Source: Pararhodobacter zhoushanensis (GTDB lineage: Bacteria > Pseudomonadota > Alphaproteobacteria > Rhodobacterales > Rhodobacteraceae). Taken from it: a stretch of DNA of 64,000 nucleotides. The notes under the pieces are model-generated. The model worked only from the letters and a program-made list of their open reading frames with translations. It was not told where the DNA came from and did no database searches. Of this stretch, positions 17,276 to 24,834 are shown in pieces (within the stretch, counting starts at the first letter, position 1; every line of letters begins with the position of its first letter). The stretch covers positions 161,661 to 225,660 of the forward strand of contig NZ_REEZ01000007.1 of assembly GCF_003990445.1 (NCBI RefSeq), written 5' to 3'. The position numbers and the translations under genes were made by a program.

Positions 17276-19174
17276 ATGACGTTCGGAACTGCGAGACCCC
17301 AAACCGCAACGCGCCCCGAAGTGCGCCGGCCGATCCGCAGCCTTGCTGACATCGAAGCAATCGAAGCGCAGCGCTATGACGACGTCGTGCCGGTTCACAA
17401 CACGCATCAGTTGCTGCAACGCTCTGCCGCGCTGTTCCCCGAGCATACCGCGCTGACCTATCTGACCGATGGATCGCTCGACAGCGACGTGACCACGCTG
17501 ACCTTCAGTGACCTGCTGGCCGATGTGAACCGCGCGGCAAACGCCCTGCGCAGGCTGGGTCTGAAGCCTGACGAAACGGTCGCGCTGTTGATGCCCTCGA
17601 TGCCCGAGGCCTTCGTGTCGCTCTTTGCCGCGCAGGCCGCCGGGCGGGTCTGCCCGATCAACTACATGCTCGCGCCCGAGCATATCGCCCATCTGCTCGA
17701 CAGCGTAAACGCCACGGTTCTGGTGGCGCTGGGACCGGATGCCGAGCTTGATATCTGGTCAAAACTCTCCGCGATCCGGCAGCGCTCACGGTCCCTGCGC
17801 GCGGTGGTCTGTGTCGGCGACGCGCCCGAACCCTGGGCGCATAGTTTCGCCGCCCTCATCGCTGCCGAATCCCCGGTGCTGTCCTTTGACGTCACCGCCA
17901 CCCGCGACAGCATCGCCAGTTTCTTCCACACCGGCGGCACGACCGGGGTGCCCAAACTGGTGACGCATACTCATGGTAACGAGGTCCATGTCAGCTGGTT
18001 CGGCGGCATGTTTTACGACATGGGCGACGGTGATGTGATCATCAACGGCTTCCCGCTGTTCCACGTCGCGGGGGCGTTTGTGCTGGGTGGCAGCGCCATC
18101 GCCGCCGGGGCGGCAACGCTGATCCCGTCGAAACTGGGCATGCGCAACAAGGCTTTCGTGCGCGATTTCTGGCCGATCACCCGGCGGTTCGGCGTGACCT
18201 TCCTGTCCGGTGGGCCGACCTTTGTGTCGACCATCCTCAACCGCCCTGTTGGCGAGATCGACATCAGCGGCGTGAAGGCGCTGTTTGGCGGCGGCTCACC
18301 CATGCCGGTGGAAACTGCCGCCCGGTTCGAGACCGCCTTCAACGTGCCCTTGCGCAGCATCTATGGCATGACCGAGGCCTCGGGCCTTGCCAGCGTTATC
18401 CCCCGCGCCGCACAGCGGGTGCCGGGCGCGTCCGGCTGGCGGCTGCCGTTCTGCGAGGTGGCCGTGTTCGCGCTGAACGACGAGGGCGAGCCCGACCCGC
18501 AAAGCACCCTGCCGCCCGGTGTCATGGGCGCGCTTGCCCTGCGCGGCCCCAACATCAGCCCCGGCTATACCGACCCGTCGGTCACCGCCGCCGCCTTTAC
18601 CGCGCAAGGCTGGCTGCTCACCGGCGACATGGGGCAGGTCGCCGAGGACGGGCAGATCGTCGTGATGGGCCGCTCGAAAGACGTCATCATCCGCAGCGGT
18701 CACAACATTGACCCGGCAGTGATCGAAGAAGCCTTGATGCAGCACCCCGATGTGCAGCTGTGTGCCGCCGTCGGCCAGCCTGACGCCTATGCCGGTGAGC
18801 TTCCGGTCGCGTTTGTTCAGGTCCGGCCCTCGCGCACGATCACCGCGCAGCAGATCCTTGAGGCAACGCGCGGGCATATCCCCGAGCCCGCAGCGGTCCC
18901 CAAGGCGCTCTATCTGATCGACGCGCTGCCGCTGACAACGACGGGCAAGATCTTCAAGCCCGCCCTGCGCCGCATGGCGGTCGAACGGGCGTTTTCGCAG
19001 CAGTTGACGGCGCTGCTGCCGGATGGCGCGTTGGAAAGCGTGACCTGCCTTGAGGAAAAGGGCGCGCGGCGGGTCGAGATCCGTCTGGCAGGTGACGCCG
19101 CGCCGGGCAGCGAGGCCACCGTCGCGCAGCACATGGCCGGGTTTGCCGTGCCCTATGCGCTGGTCAGCGACTGA
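17276..19174 (+). CDS. acyl-CoA synthetase (AMP-forming)
   Basis: 632 residues, the ANL superfamily. Motifs: phosphate loop FHTGGTTGVPKLVTHTH, YGMTEASGL (adenine region), WLLTGDMGQ, GRSKDVIIRSGHNIDP (hinge) and the C-terminal catalytic lysine in LPLTTTGKIFKP. The length and the C-terminal extension of about 55 residues match an uncharacterised subfamily of AMP-binding acyl-CoA synthetases. The start at 17276 has AAGAAGG upstream. It is divergent from lysR with the shared palindrome between, so it is likely co-regulated with the TAXI transporter and may activate the imported acid. It converges on the GST-like gene with no gap. Confidence 0.9.
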   Translation: MTFGTARPQTATRPEVRRPIRSLADIEAIEAQRYDDVVPVHNTHQLLQRSAALFPEHTALTYLTDGSLDSDVTTLTFSDLLADVNRAANALRRLGLKPDETVALLMPSMPEAFVSLFAAQAAGRVCPINYMLAPEHIAHLLDSVNATVLVALGPDAELDIWSKLSAIRQRSRSLRAVVCVGDAPEPWAHSFAALIAAESPVLSFDVTATRDSIASFFHTGGTTGVPKLVTHTHGNEVHVSWFGGMFYDMGDGDVIINGFPLFHVAGAFVLGGSAIAAGAATLIPSKLGMRNKAFVRDFWPITRRFGVTFLSGGPTFVSTILNRPVGEIDISGVKALFGGGSPMPVETAARFETAFNVPLRSIYGMTEASGLASVIPRAAQRVPGASGWRLPFCEVAVFALNDEGEPDPQSTLPPGVMGALALRGPNISPGYTDPSVTAAAFTAQGWLLTGDMGQVAEDGQIVVMGRSKDVIIRSGHNIDPAVIEEALMQHPDVQLCAAVGQPDAYAGELPVAFVQVRPSRTITAQQILEATRGHIPEPAAVPKALYLIDALPLTTTGKIFKPALRRMAVERAFSQQLTALLPDGALESVTCLEEKGARRVEIRLAGDAAPGSEATVAQHMAGFAVPYALVSD

Positions 19175-19789
19175 CTACCAGCCACCCTCGCGCAGCCATT
19201 CTTCCAGCAGTTCCATCTTTTCCAGCCCGAAGAACGGCTCACCATCGACGATGAAATACGGCGAGCCGAACACGCCCTTGGCCAGCGAGGCTTCCACCCC
19301 CGCGTTGAGCAGCGCTGAAGCCGCGCCGCTTGCATGCGCCTCGGCCAGCGCAGCGCGGTCGACGCCCTGACCGGCGGCAAGGTCCAGCAACGTGTCCAGC
19401 TCTCCAATCGCGCGGCCTTCCAGCCAGTACGCGGCCAGAATGGCCTTGGCGACCGGCTTGGCGCGCATGGGGTCGTGCTCGGTCAGCCAGTGAAACGTCC
19501 GCCCGGCGGCCAGAGGGTTGGCCGGTGGATCCGTCAGCTGCCGCCCGAACCGGATGCCATGGCGGCGGCAATAGCGCTGCGCATCCAGCCGCATATAGGG
19601 GCCTTTGAGCGGTGTCTTGGGTATGGCTTTCAACCCCATGACCTTCATCACGCTGACGCCCAGCAGCATCGAGGTCCATGTCGTCTCGCGCCCATATTTC
19701 GCCGCAAGATCATCCACCCGCAGACTGGCCAGAAAGCCAAACGGTGAAATGAAGTCGAAGTAGAACTCAACCGGGTGCTGGTCAGAAAT
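19175..19789 (-). CDS. 2-hydroxychromene-2-carboxylate isomerase / kappa-GST family (DsbA fold), ATT start
   Basis: 204 residues. The opening SDQHPVEFYFDFISPFGFLAS is the typical N-terminus of this thioredoxin-fold family, with the Ser of the I-S-P segment in the glutathione-contact position; FGSPYFIVDGEPFFG near the C-terminus is the second family signature. Members isomerise glutathione adducts in aromatic (naphthalene-type) degradation. No ATG, GTG or TTG sits in frame at the expected place: the reading frame reaches GGAGGTTCGACC and then ATT, which fits an initiating ATT at 19787-19789 with ideal spacing. A GTG at 19804 precedes the Shine-Dalgarno itself and is unlikely. Its stop abuts the stop of the acyl-CoA synthetase gene. 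Confidence 0.82.
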   Translation of the reverse strand: MSDQHPVEFYFDFISPFGFLASLRVDDLAAKYGRETTWTSMLLGVSVMKVMGLKAIPKTPLKGPYMRLDAQRYCRRHGIRFGRQLTDPPANPLAAGRTFHWLTEHDPMRAKPVAKAILAAYWLEGRAIGELDTLLDLAAGQGVDRAALAEAHASGAASALLNAGVEASLAKGVFGSPYFIVDGEPFFGLEKMELLEEWLREGGW

Positions 19790-20214
19790 GGTCGAACCTC
19801 CCACATGGAATCGGCTCAAAACAAGCCTATGGCGGTTTTGCGGCGATCCGGGCTGTATGTCCACGGATAACCGTACCGGAAACATCGTCCGGCGCGACCC
19901 CACAGCCGTCTGCGCCTTGGCTGCGAAAAGCCAGACTTCGTGGCAACGTTCGAGAAGCCGAAGAGCTGGGTGATCCCCGCTTGCCAGGTTCCGGGCTGTC
20001 AGGGTAACCGTTTGCTGCGGGGTTTTACAACGCCCGGTGGAACCGGTCTGCCAGAGGATCGCCGCGCAATGGGAACCCATAACCGTATGCCAGACCCTGA
20101 CAAACTGCCCGCAAAGACCGTCGCGATGCCCGCGCGTCTCGCTCATGTCCCGCGCGTCACCACTCGCCTGACGTGGCGCATCGCCCGCACCCAAGCACAG
20201 TGCGAGGTCGCAGG
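19790..20214. other. 425-base divergent intergenic region, no supported gene
   Basis: The space between the isomerase gene and the ketosynthase gene. A plus-strand open frame of 92 codons (19940-20218) ends in TGA overlapping the ketosynthase GTG, but it has no recognisable motif, no clear ribosome site and untypical codon use. I see no repeat or RNA structure here that I would defend. Confidence 0.5.
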
Positions 20215-22056
20215 GTGAGCGTGCCGGTCCCCGTCGCGGTGGTCGGCATGGCCTGCCGTTTTCCGGGTGCGGACTCAACCGGGGCGCTGGCAGAGCTGCT
20301 GCGCTCGGGCGGCAGCGGGATCGGGCCGGTCCCTGCCGACCGGCGTGCGCTTTGGGGGCCATCCCCGGCCCTGCCGCCCGCCGCCGGGTTACTGGACGGC
20401 ATCGACCGTTTTGACCGGCATCCGTTCCGCATCTCTGCCAGCGAGGCCCCGCTGCTGGACCCGCAGCAGCGTCTGGCTCTGGAAATGGCGTGGCACGCGC
20501 TCGAGGATGCCGGGCTGTCTCCGGCGGCACTCGAGGGGATGTTCGCCGGTGTCTATATCGGTGCCGGGTCGTCAGATCACGCGATGCGCATGGCCCGCGC
20601 GGGGTTGGTGGCTGGCAATCCCCATCTGCCCAACGCGCTGCAGAACGCGGCGATCACGGGCCGGGTGAGCTATTGTCTGGGCCTGACCGGGCCGTCGCTG
20701 ACCGTCGATACCGCCTGCTCATCGGCGCTGACCGCCGTGACTCTGGCCGGTGACGCGCTCCGTCTGGGGCATTGCGACATGGCGCTGGCGGGCGGGGTGA
20801 CTGTGTTGCTGGCGCCCGAGGGGTTCTCGGCGCTGGAAAGCTCTCGCGTGTTGTCCGCACGCGGGCAAACCCGCTCGTTCGACGCGGCAGCAGACGGGTT
20901 TGTCCGCTCCGAAGGCTGCGGGATGCTGGTGCTCAAGCGCCTGCCCGACGCGCTTGCCGATGGTGACCGCATCCACGCCGTGCTTGCGGGCTGGGCGACT
21001 GGGCAGGACGGTCGCAGCAACGGGTTGAGCGCGCCGTCACGTGTCGCGCAGGTACAGGTGATCACCCGGGCAATGCAGGCAGCCGGGGTCACGCCCGACC
21101 AGATCGGCGCAATCGAGGCGCATGGCTCGGGCACCGTGCTGGGCGACCTGATCGAGACGCGGGCGCTGGGCGATGTCTTCGCCGGGCGGTCACAGGCTCC
21201 GGCGGCGCTGGGGTCGATCAAGGCAGCCATCGGGCATCTTGAGGCCGCGGCGGGCATTGCCGGGCTGATCAAGACGATCCTGATGGTGCGCGACGGGTTC
21301 ATCCCGGTGCAGCCCTGCTTCACTGACCCATCGCCGCAGGTGGATTGGGACACCCTGCCGCTTGAGGTGCCACGCGCGACGCGCGATTGGCCTGGGCCGC
21401 ACCGGGTGGCGGGGGTCAGCGGGTTTGGCATGAGCGGCCTCAACGCTCATGTGATCGTCGCGGGCGCAGACGACCATTCCGCGCCTGTTGCCAACCCTGA
21501 GGGCACGTCGGCGCTGTTCCTGCTGTCGGCGGCCAGCCCCGCCGCCTTGGCCGCGCGGGCTGGCCAGCTTCACGCGGCGCTGGACGCGCCTGAGGCCTCG
21601 CTTGCGCGCATCGCCGCCGCCGTCACGCGCCGCTGGTCGGGACTGCCCCTGCGCGCCGGTTTCACCGCGCGGACGGTGGATGAAGCCAAGGCGGCCGCGC
21701 GCCGCATCGCCGCCGACCCGCCGGGCCGAGCCGCACGCCTGATGGGAAAAATTGCGCTCGAAACGGCGCAGCCGTTGGCACCCGCGACCGTCGCGCAGCT
21801 GCGCCGGATCTGCCCGGCTCTGGTTGACGGGACGCCAGAGAGCACGGGGACTGCGCCTGTTCGGGTTGCCGCGCCAGACGGGACCGCGAGCGGCGACGAG
21901 GCCGCATCGGCGCTCCTCGCGCTGCATCTTGCCGGGGCGACGCTGGTAGCACAGCGCCTTGCACCCGCTGACCCGGCGCTGCCAACGCTTCCGGGCTACC
22001 CGTTCGACCGGCAACGCTGCTGGTATGACGACAGGCCTGCGGCAGGAAAGGGATAG
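20215..22056 (+). CDS. free-standing type I polyketide ketosynthase without acyltransferase domain
   Basis: 613 residues from a GTG at 20215 (GAGG seven bases upstream), opening MSVPVPVAVVGMACRFPGAD, the standard KS start. Catalytic residues are present: Cys168 in VDTACSSAL, His303 in EAHGSGT and His341 in AAIGHLEAAAG. After the KS (about 1-425) there is a linker of about 190 residues ending in LPTLPGYPFDRQRCWY, the motif that follows the acyltransferase in modular PKSs or the flanking subdomain in trans-AT PKSs. No GHSxG acyltransferase motif, ACP or reductive domain is visible. The broken malonyl-CoA-ligase-like gene starts three bases after its stop. A role in a small polyketide-like or lipid chain-extending reaction is inferred; the partners are not in the window. 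Confidence 0.88.
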   Translation: MSVPVPVAVVGMACRFPGADSTGALAELLRSGGSGIGPVPADRRALWGPSPALPPAAGLLDGIDRFDRHPFRISASEAPLLDPQQRLALEMAWHALEDAGLSPAALEGMFAGVYIGAGSSDHAMRMARAGLVAGNPHLPNALQNAAITGRVSYCLGLTGPSLTVDTACSSALTAVTLAGDALRLGHCDMALAGGVTVLLAPEGFSALESSRVLSARGQTRSFDAAADGFVRSEGCGMLVLKRLPDALADGDRIHAVLAGWATGQDGRSNGLSAPSRVAQVQVITRAMQAAGVTPDQIGAIEAHGSGTVLGDLIETRALGDVFAGRSQAPAALGSIKAAIGHLEAAAGIAGLIKTILMVRDGFIPVQPCFTDPSPQVDWDTLPLEVPRATRDWPGPHRVAGVSGFGMSGLNAHVIVAGADDHSAPVANPEGTSALFLLSAASPAALAARAGQLHAALDAPEASLARIAAAVTRRWSGLPLRAGFTARTVDEAKAAARRIAADPPGRAARLMGKIALETAQPLAPATVAQLRRICPALVDGTPESTGTAPVRVAAPDGTASGDEAASALLALHLAGATLVAQRLAPADPALPTLPGYPFDRQRCWYDDRPAAGKG

Positions 22057-22059
22057 ATC

Positions 22060-23519
22060 ATGACACTGTACACCCGGATGCGCGCGGAATGAACCTCGCC
22101 CTTGGCGGTGGCGCTCGACGATGGGACGACGCACCTGACCTACCACGCGCTGGATGCGGCCACCGACCGGTTCGCGCGATGCCTGCTTGGCCGGGGCCTG
22201 CGTACCGGGGACCGGATCGGACTGGCCCTGCCCAAATCGACCGGGCAGGTGGTGGCGCTTCTGGGCGCGTTGCGGGCCGGGATAGCGGTCGTGCCCCTCG
22301 ATGCCGCCGCCGCTGTCCCCTATGTCACCGACGTCATCGCCCGTACCCGCCCTGCGTTGATCCTGGGCGATCATCCCGCGCGGCACGCCACACCGGCGGT
22401 GCCATGGCTGCCCGCGCTTGCCGATGACGCGCCAGAGTCAGGTCTGGCTGCGATGGGCGCGGACCAGCCCGTTCCAGCCTCGACCGAAGCCATCGTTCTG
22501 TTCACCTCGGGCAGCACCGGCAGGCCGAAGGCCGTCGCCCATACCCACCGCACCGTCCTTGCCGGGGTGCAGGCCTTGCGTCAGGCCTGGGACATTACCG
22601 CGTCGGACCGTCTGCTGCACATTCTGCCGATGACCCACGCGCATGGCCTGATCATCGCGCTGATGCCGCTTCTGATGGCCGGTGCCCGTTTGGACCTGCG
22701 CCCGCGTTTCGATCCTGCCGATGTCGTCCGGCGTCTTCCCATGGCGACCTGTTTCATGGGGGTGCCGTTTCATTACGCGCAGCTTCTGGACCATCCCGGT
22801 TTCAACGCCGGGGCCGCGACAGGCATCCGGTTGTTCACCTCGGGCTCTGCCCCGTTGCCCGACGACCTGCGCCGTAGCGTTGAAGCCCGCACGCACAAAC
22901 CGTTGCTGGAACGCTACGGGATGACCGAAACGCTGATTACCACGGCCAATACCCCTGATGCCTTTCGTCCGGGCTCGGTCGGCCGGGCGCTGCCCGGAGC
23001 GGATCTGCGGATCCGCGATCTCGAAACCGGAGAGCTGGTGGCCCCCGGCGGCGAGGGCGAAGTCGAGGTCCGGGGGGATTTCGTCTTTGAAGGCTATCAG
23101 GACGATCCGTCCGAGACCGCGCTTGCCTTCGGCCCCGACGGTTTTTCCGCACCGGCGATGTCGGGCAGCTTGACGCCGAGAGCTTCCTCACCCTGTCCGG
23201 GCGGAGCAAGGATGTCGTTATCTATGCCGGTCTCAAGATCCATCCCGCCGAGGTCGAGGCGGCGCTGCGTCAGGTGGAAGGCGTCGCCGATGCCTGCGCC
23301 TTTGGCATTCCCCATCCCCGCACCGGCATGAGCCTGCTTGCCGCCATCGTGCCCAAGCCGGCGGTCGCGCTGGATCCCGCGAAGGTGCGTCTGGCCCTTG
23401 TCGCGGCCCTTGCGCCAACGAAAATTCCCAAGCGCATTCATCTGGTGGACGCGCTGCCGCGCAACGCCATGGGGAAGCTGCGCCGCGATGTGCTCTGCGC
23501 GCGATTCGCGGCAGACTGA
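22060..23519 (+). pseudogene. MatB-like malonyl-CoA/acyl-CoA ligase, interrupted by an in-frame TGA and a frameshift
   Basis: An ANL-superfamily ligase in two frames. It begins with ATG at 22060, three bases after the ketosynthase stop (MTLYTRMRAE), and meets TGA at 22090-22092, codon 11; the same frame continues as SPLAVALDDGTTHLTY through LFTSGSTGRPKAVAHTH and ERYGMTETLITTAN, close to malonyl-CoA synthase MatB. At about 23144-23148 a run of five T (GGTTTTTCC) puts the frame off by one; adding one T restores FFRTGDVGQLDAESFLTLSG, then SGRSKDVVIYAGLKIHPAEV and the catalytic lysine in LPRNAMGKLRRD, ending at 23519. Both lesions could be real decay, sequencing error, or (for the second) -1 slippage. 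Restart at TTG 22102 or GTG 22108 would give a protein without C-terminal lid. Confidence 0.8.
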
Positions 23520-23526
23520 ACGCCGC

Positions 23527-24279
23527 TCAACCGGGATTGACCGCGCACACCAGCAGATAGGCAGACAGGGATACTTCGATCTCGCGGCCATAGGCATGCA
23601 TGGCGCTGCGGTGCATGACTCCGGCGAACGGCAGGATGGTATCGGCCCTGATATCGCGGATCTCCACGGGCTCAAGCCCCGCCGCCTGCAACGAACGGGC
23701 ATAGTCCGCGGGCGTTCTTTCGTCGTTGACCGACGGAATGAAGCTGGTGGGCCGGTCGGCAAGAACGTCGGTCAGGATCAGTCGCCCGCCCGGCACCAGC
23801 AGCCGGCGCGCCTCGGCGAAGAAGGCACTGCGCGGGCGGAAATGCATCGCGGCCTCGACGGCATGGATGCAATCGACGCTCTGATCGGGAAAGTCCAGCG
23901 CGGTCGCATCCATCTGGAGAAAGCGGATCCGCGCGCTGGCGTAGGTGTCGTTGGCATAGGCGATCTGGCGTGCGGAATAATTGATGCCGGTGATTGTGGC
24001 CTCGGGGTAGCCTGCCGCAAACAGCGCCGTGCAGGCCCCCAGCCCGCAGCCGACGTCCAGCACGGTGCGGGCCGTGTCACGTTGGGGATCGGTGTCGATA
24101 TGCAGCGAAACAAGGCGAGTCGCCGCTTCCGGCAGGGTCTCGATCGGCTCACCGCTGGCGCTGCGCCAATAGCCGTAATTGTACAGATCGGTCGTGCCGA
24201 ACAGGCGCCGAAACGCCGGGTGAAGGATTGCGAAATCGTAATCGTCGGTGTGCAATCTCAGGCGGTCGTCGCCGGGCAT
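23527..24279 (-). CDS. class I SAM-dependent methyltransferase
   Basis: 250 residues. SAM-binding motif I is VLDVGCGLGACTALFAA, followed by the acidic end of strand 2 region (ITGINYSARQIAYA), motif II-like FLQMDATALDFPDQSVDCIHAVEAAMHF and post-motif LLVPGGRLILTDVL. The N-terminal DLYNYGYW stretch resembles small-molecule and natural-product C- or O-methyltransferases. Start at 24279 with AAGGA upstream. It converges on the ligase pseudogene, seven bases away, and its upstream end faces tRNA-Thr. It might modify a product of the ketosynthase locus; that link is only positional. Confidence 0.85.
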   Translation of the reverse strand: MPGDDRLRLHTDDYDFAILHPAFRRLFGTTDLYNYGYWRSASGEPIETLPEAATRLVSLHIDTDPQRDTARTVLDVGCGLGACTALFAAGYPEATITGINYSARQIAYANDTYASARIRFLQMDATALDFPDQSVDCIHAVEAAMHFRPRSAFFAEARRLLVPGGRLILTDVLADRPTSFIPSVNDERTPADYARSLQAAGLEPVEIRDIRADTILPFAGVMHRSAMHAYGREIEVSLSAYLLVCAVNPG

Positions 24280-24495
24280 GGGTCTTCCTTGGGCTGCAAG
24301 GAAAGAGGGTATGCGCAATCGCAAATTCGGTGCAATCCGATTGTTGCGGGGCCGTGCAAACATTGCGGCCACCAAACGGGCAGCGTTCCGGCAGTACCGA
24401 CGCGACCCCGCAGCGCGAACACCTTGTCGGGCACGCGGTATGTCCTGCGACGGCTCCTGTGTAGGGGCGCGCTGGGTTCGGGATGTTGGGGATTG

Positions 24496-24571
24496 TGGTG
24501 CCGATGAAGGGACTCGAACCCCCGACCCACGCATTACGAATGCGTTGCTCTACCAGCTGAGCTACATCGGC
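24496..24571 (-). tRNA. tRNA-Thr (anticodon CGT)
   Basis: Minus-strand cloverleaf: acceptor GCCGATG / CATCGGC, D-arm with AGCTCAGCTGGTAGAGC, anticodon stem ACGCA / TGCGT around loop TTCGTAA, T-arm GGGGGTTCGAGTCCC, discriminator A and an encoded CCA (24496-24498). The anticodon CGT reads ACG threonine codons. 76 bases including CCA. Confidence 0.97.
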
Positions 24572-24650
24572 CACGTCGCCCCCTTTACTGTTCACAGGCC
24601 TCTTGCGCAAGGCTGAAACTGGCAGGGGGCGTCGTCTTTTGTGGCGGGGC

Positions 24651-24833
24651 TTACCGTTGGTGCGCCGGGTCGGGCCGCGCCGCCGCTTCGATGATCGCGC
24701 GCGCTCGCTCGGGGTCGTTCAGCGCCTGCGCCAGGGCCAGCGCGGCCTTGGCCAGAAACAGGGGCGCGCGCTCGACACCGACCTGATCGAGCGTGGTGGC
24801 CAGCGTGTCAAAGACGTCTTCGATATCGGGCAT
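24651..24833 (-). CDS. DUF2783 small protein
   Basis: 60 residues: a short helical protein (FDTLATTLDQVGVERAPLFL, AKAALALAQALND) of the DUF2783 type. It starts one base after the stop of the flavoprotein monooxygenase gene, which is where this family is normally found in proteobacteria. The function is unknown; constant linkage suggests an accessory to the monooxygenase. No signal peptide or cysteines. Confidence 0.85.
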   Translation of the reverse strand: MPDIEDVFDTLATTLDQVGVERAPLFLAKAALALAQALNDPERARAIIEAAARPDPAHQR

Positions 24834-24834
24834 G

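Noticed and set aside
19940-20218. 92-codon frame ending at the ketosynthase start
   Set aside because: The TGA/GTG overlap is tempting, but no ribosome-binding site, no motif and untypical codons.
20215-21500. Ketosynthase as a fatty-acid FabF/FabB
   Set aside because: The EAHGSGT and DPQQR (LLDPQQRLALEMAW) motifs and the C-terminal linker are type I PKS-like; FabF is about 410 residues without the linker.
24574-24640. Inverted GTCGCCCCC / GGGGGCGTCG and CTTGCGCAAG between tRNA-Thr and DUF2783
   Set aside because: The arms are 45 bases apart with no U-tract; not convincing as terminator or element.
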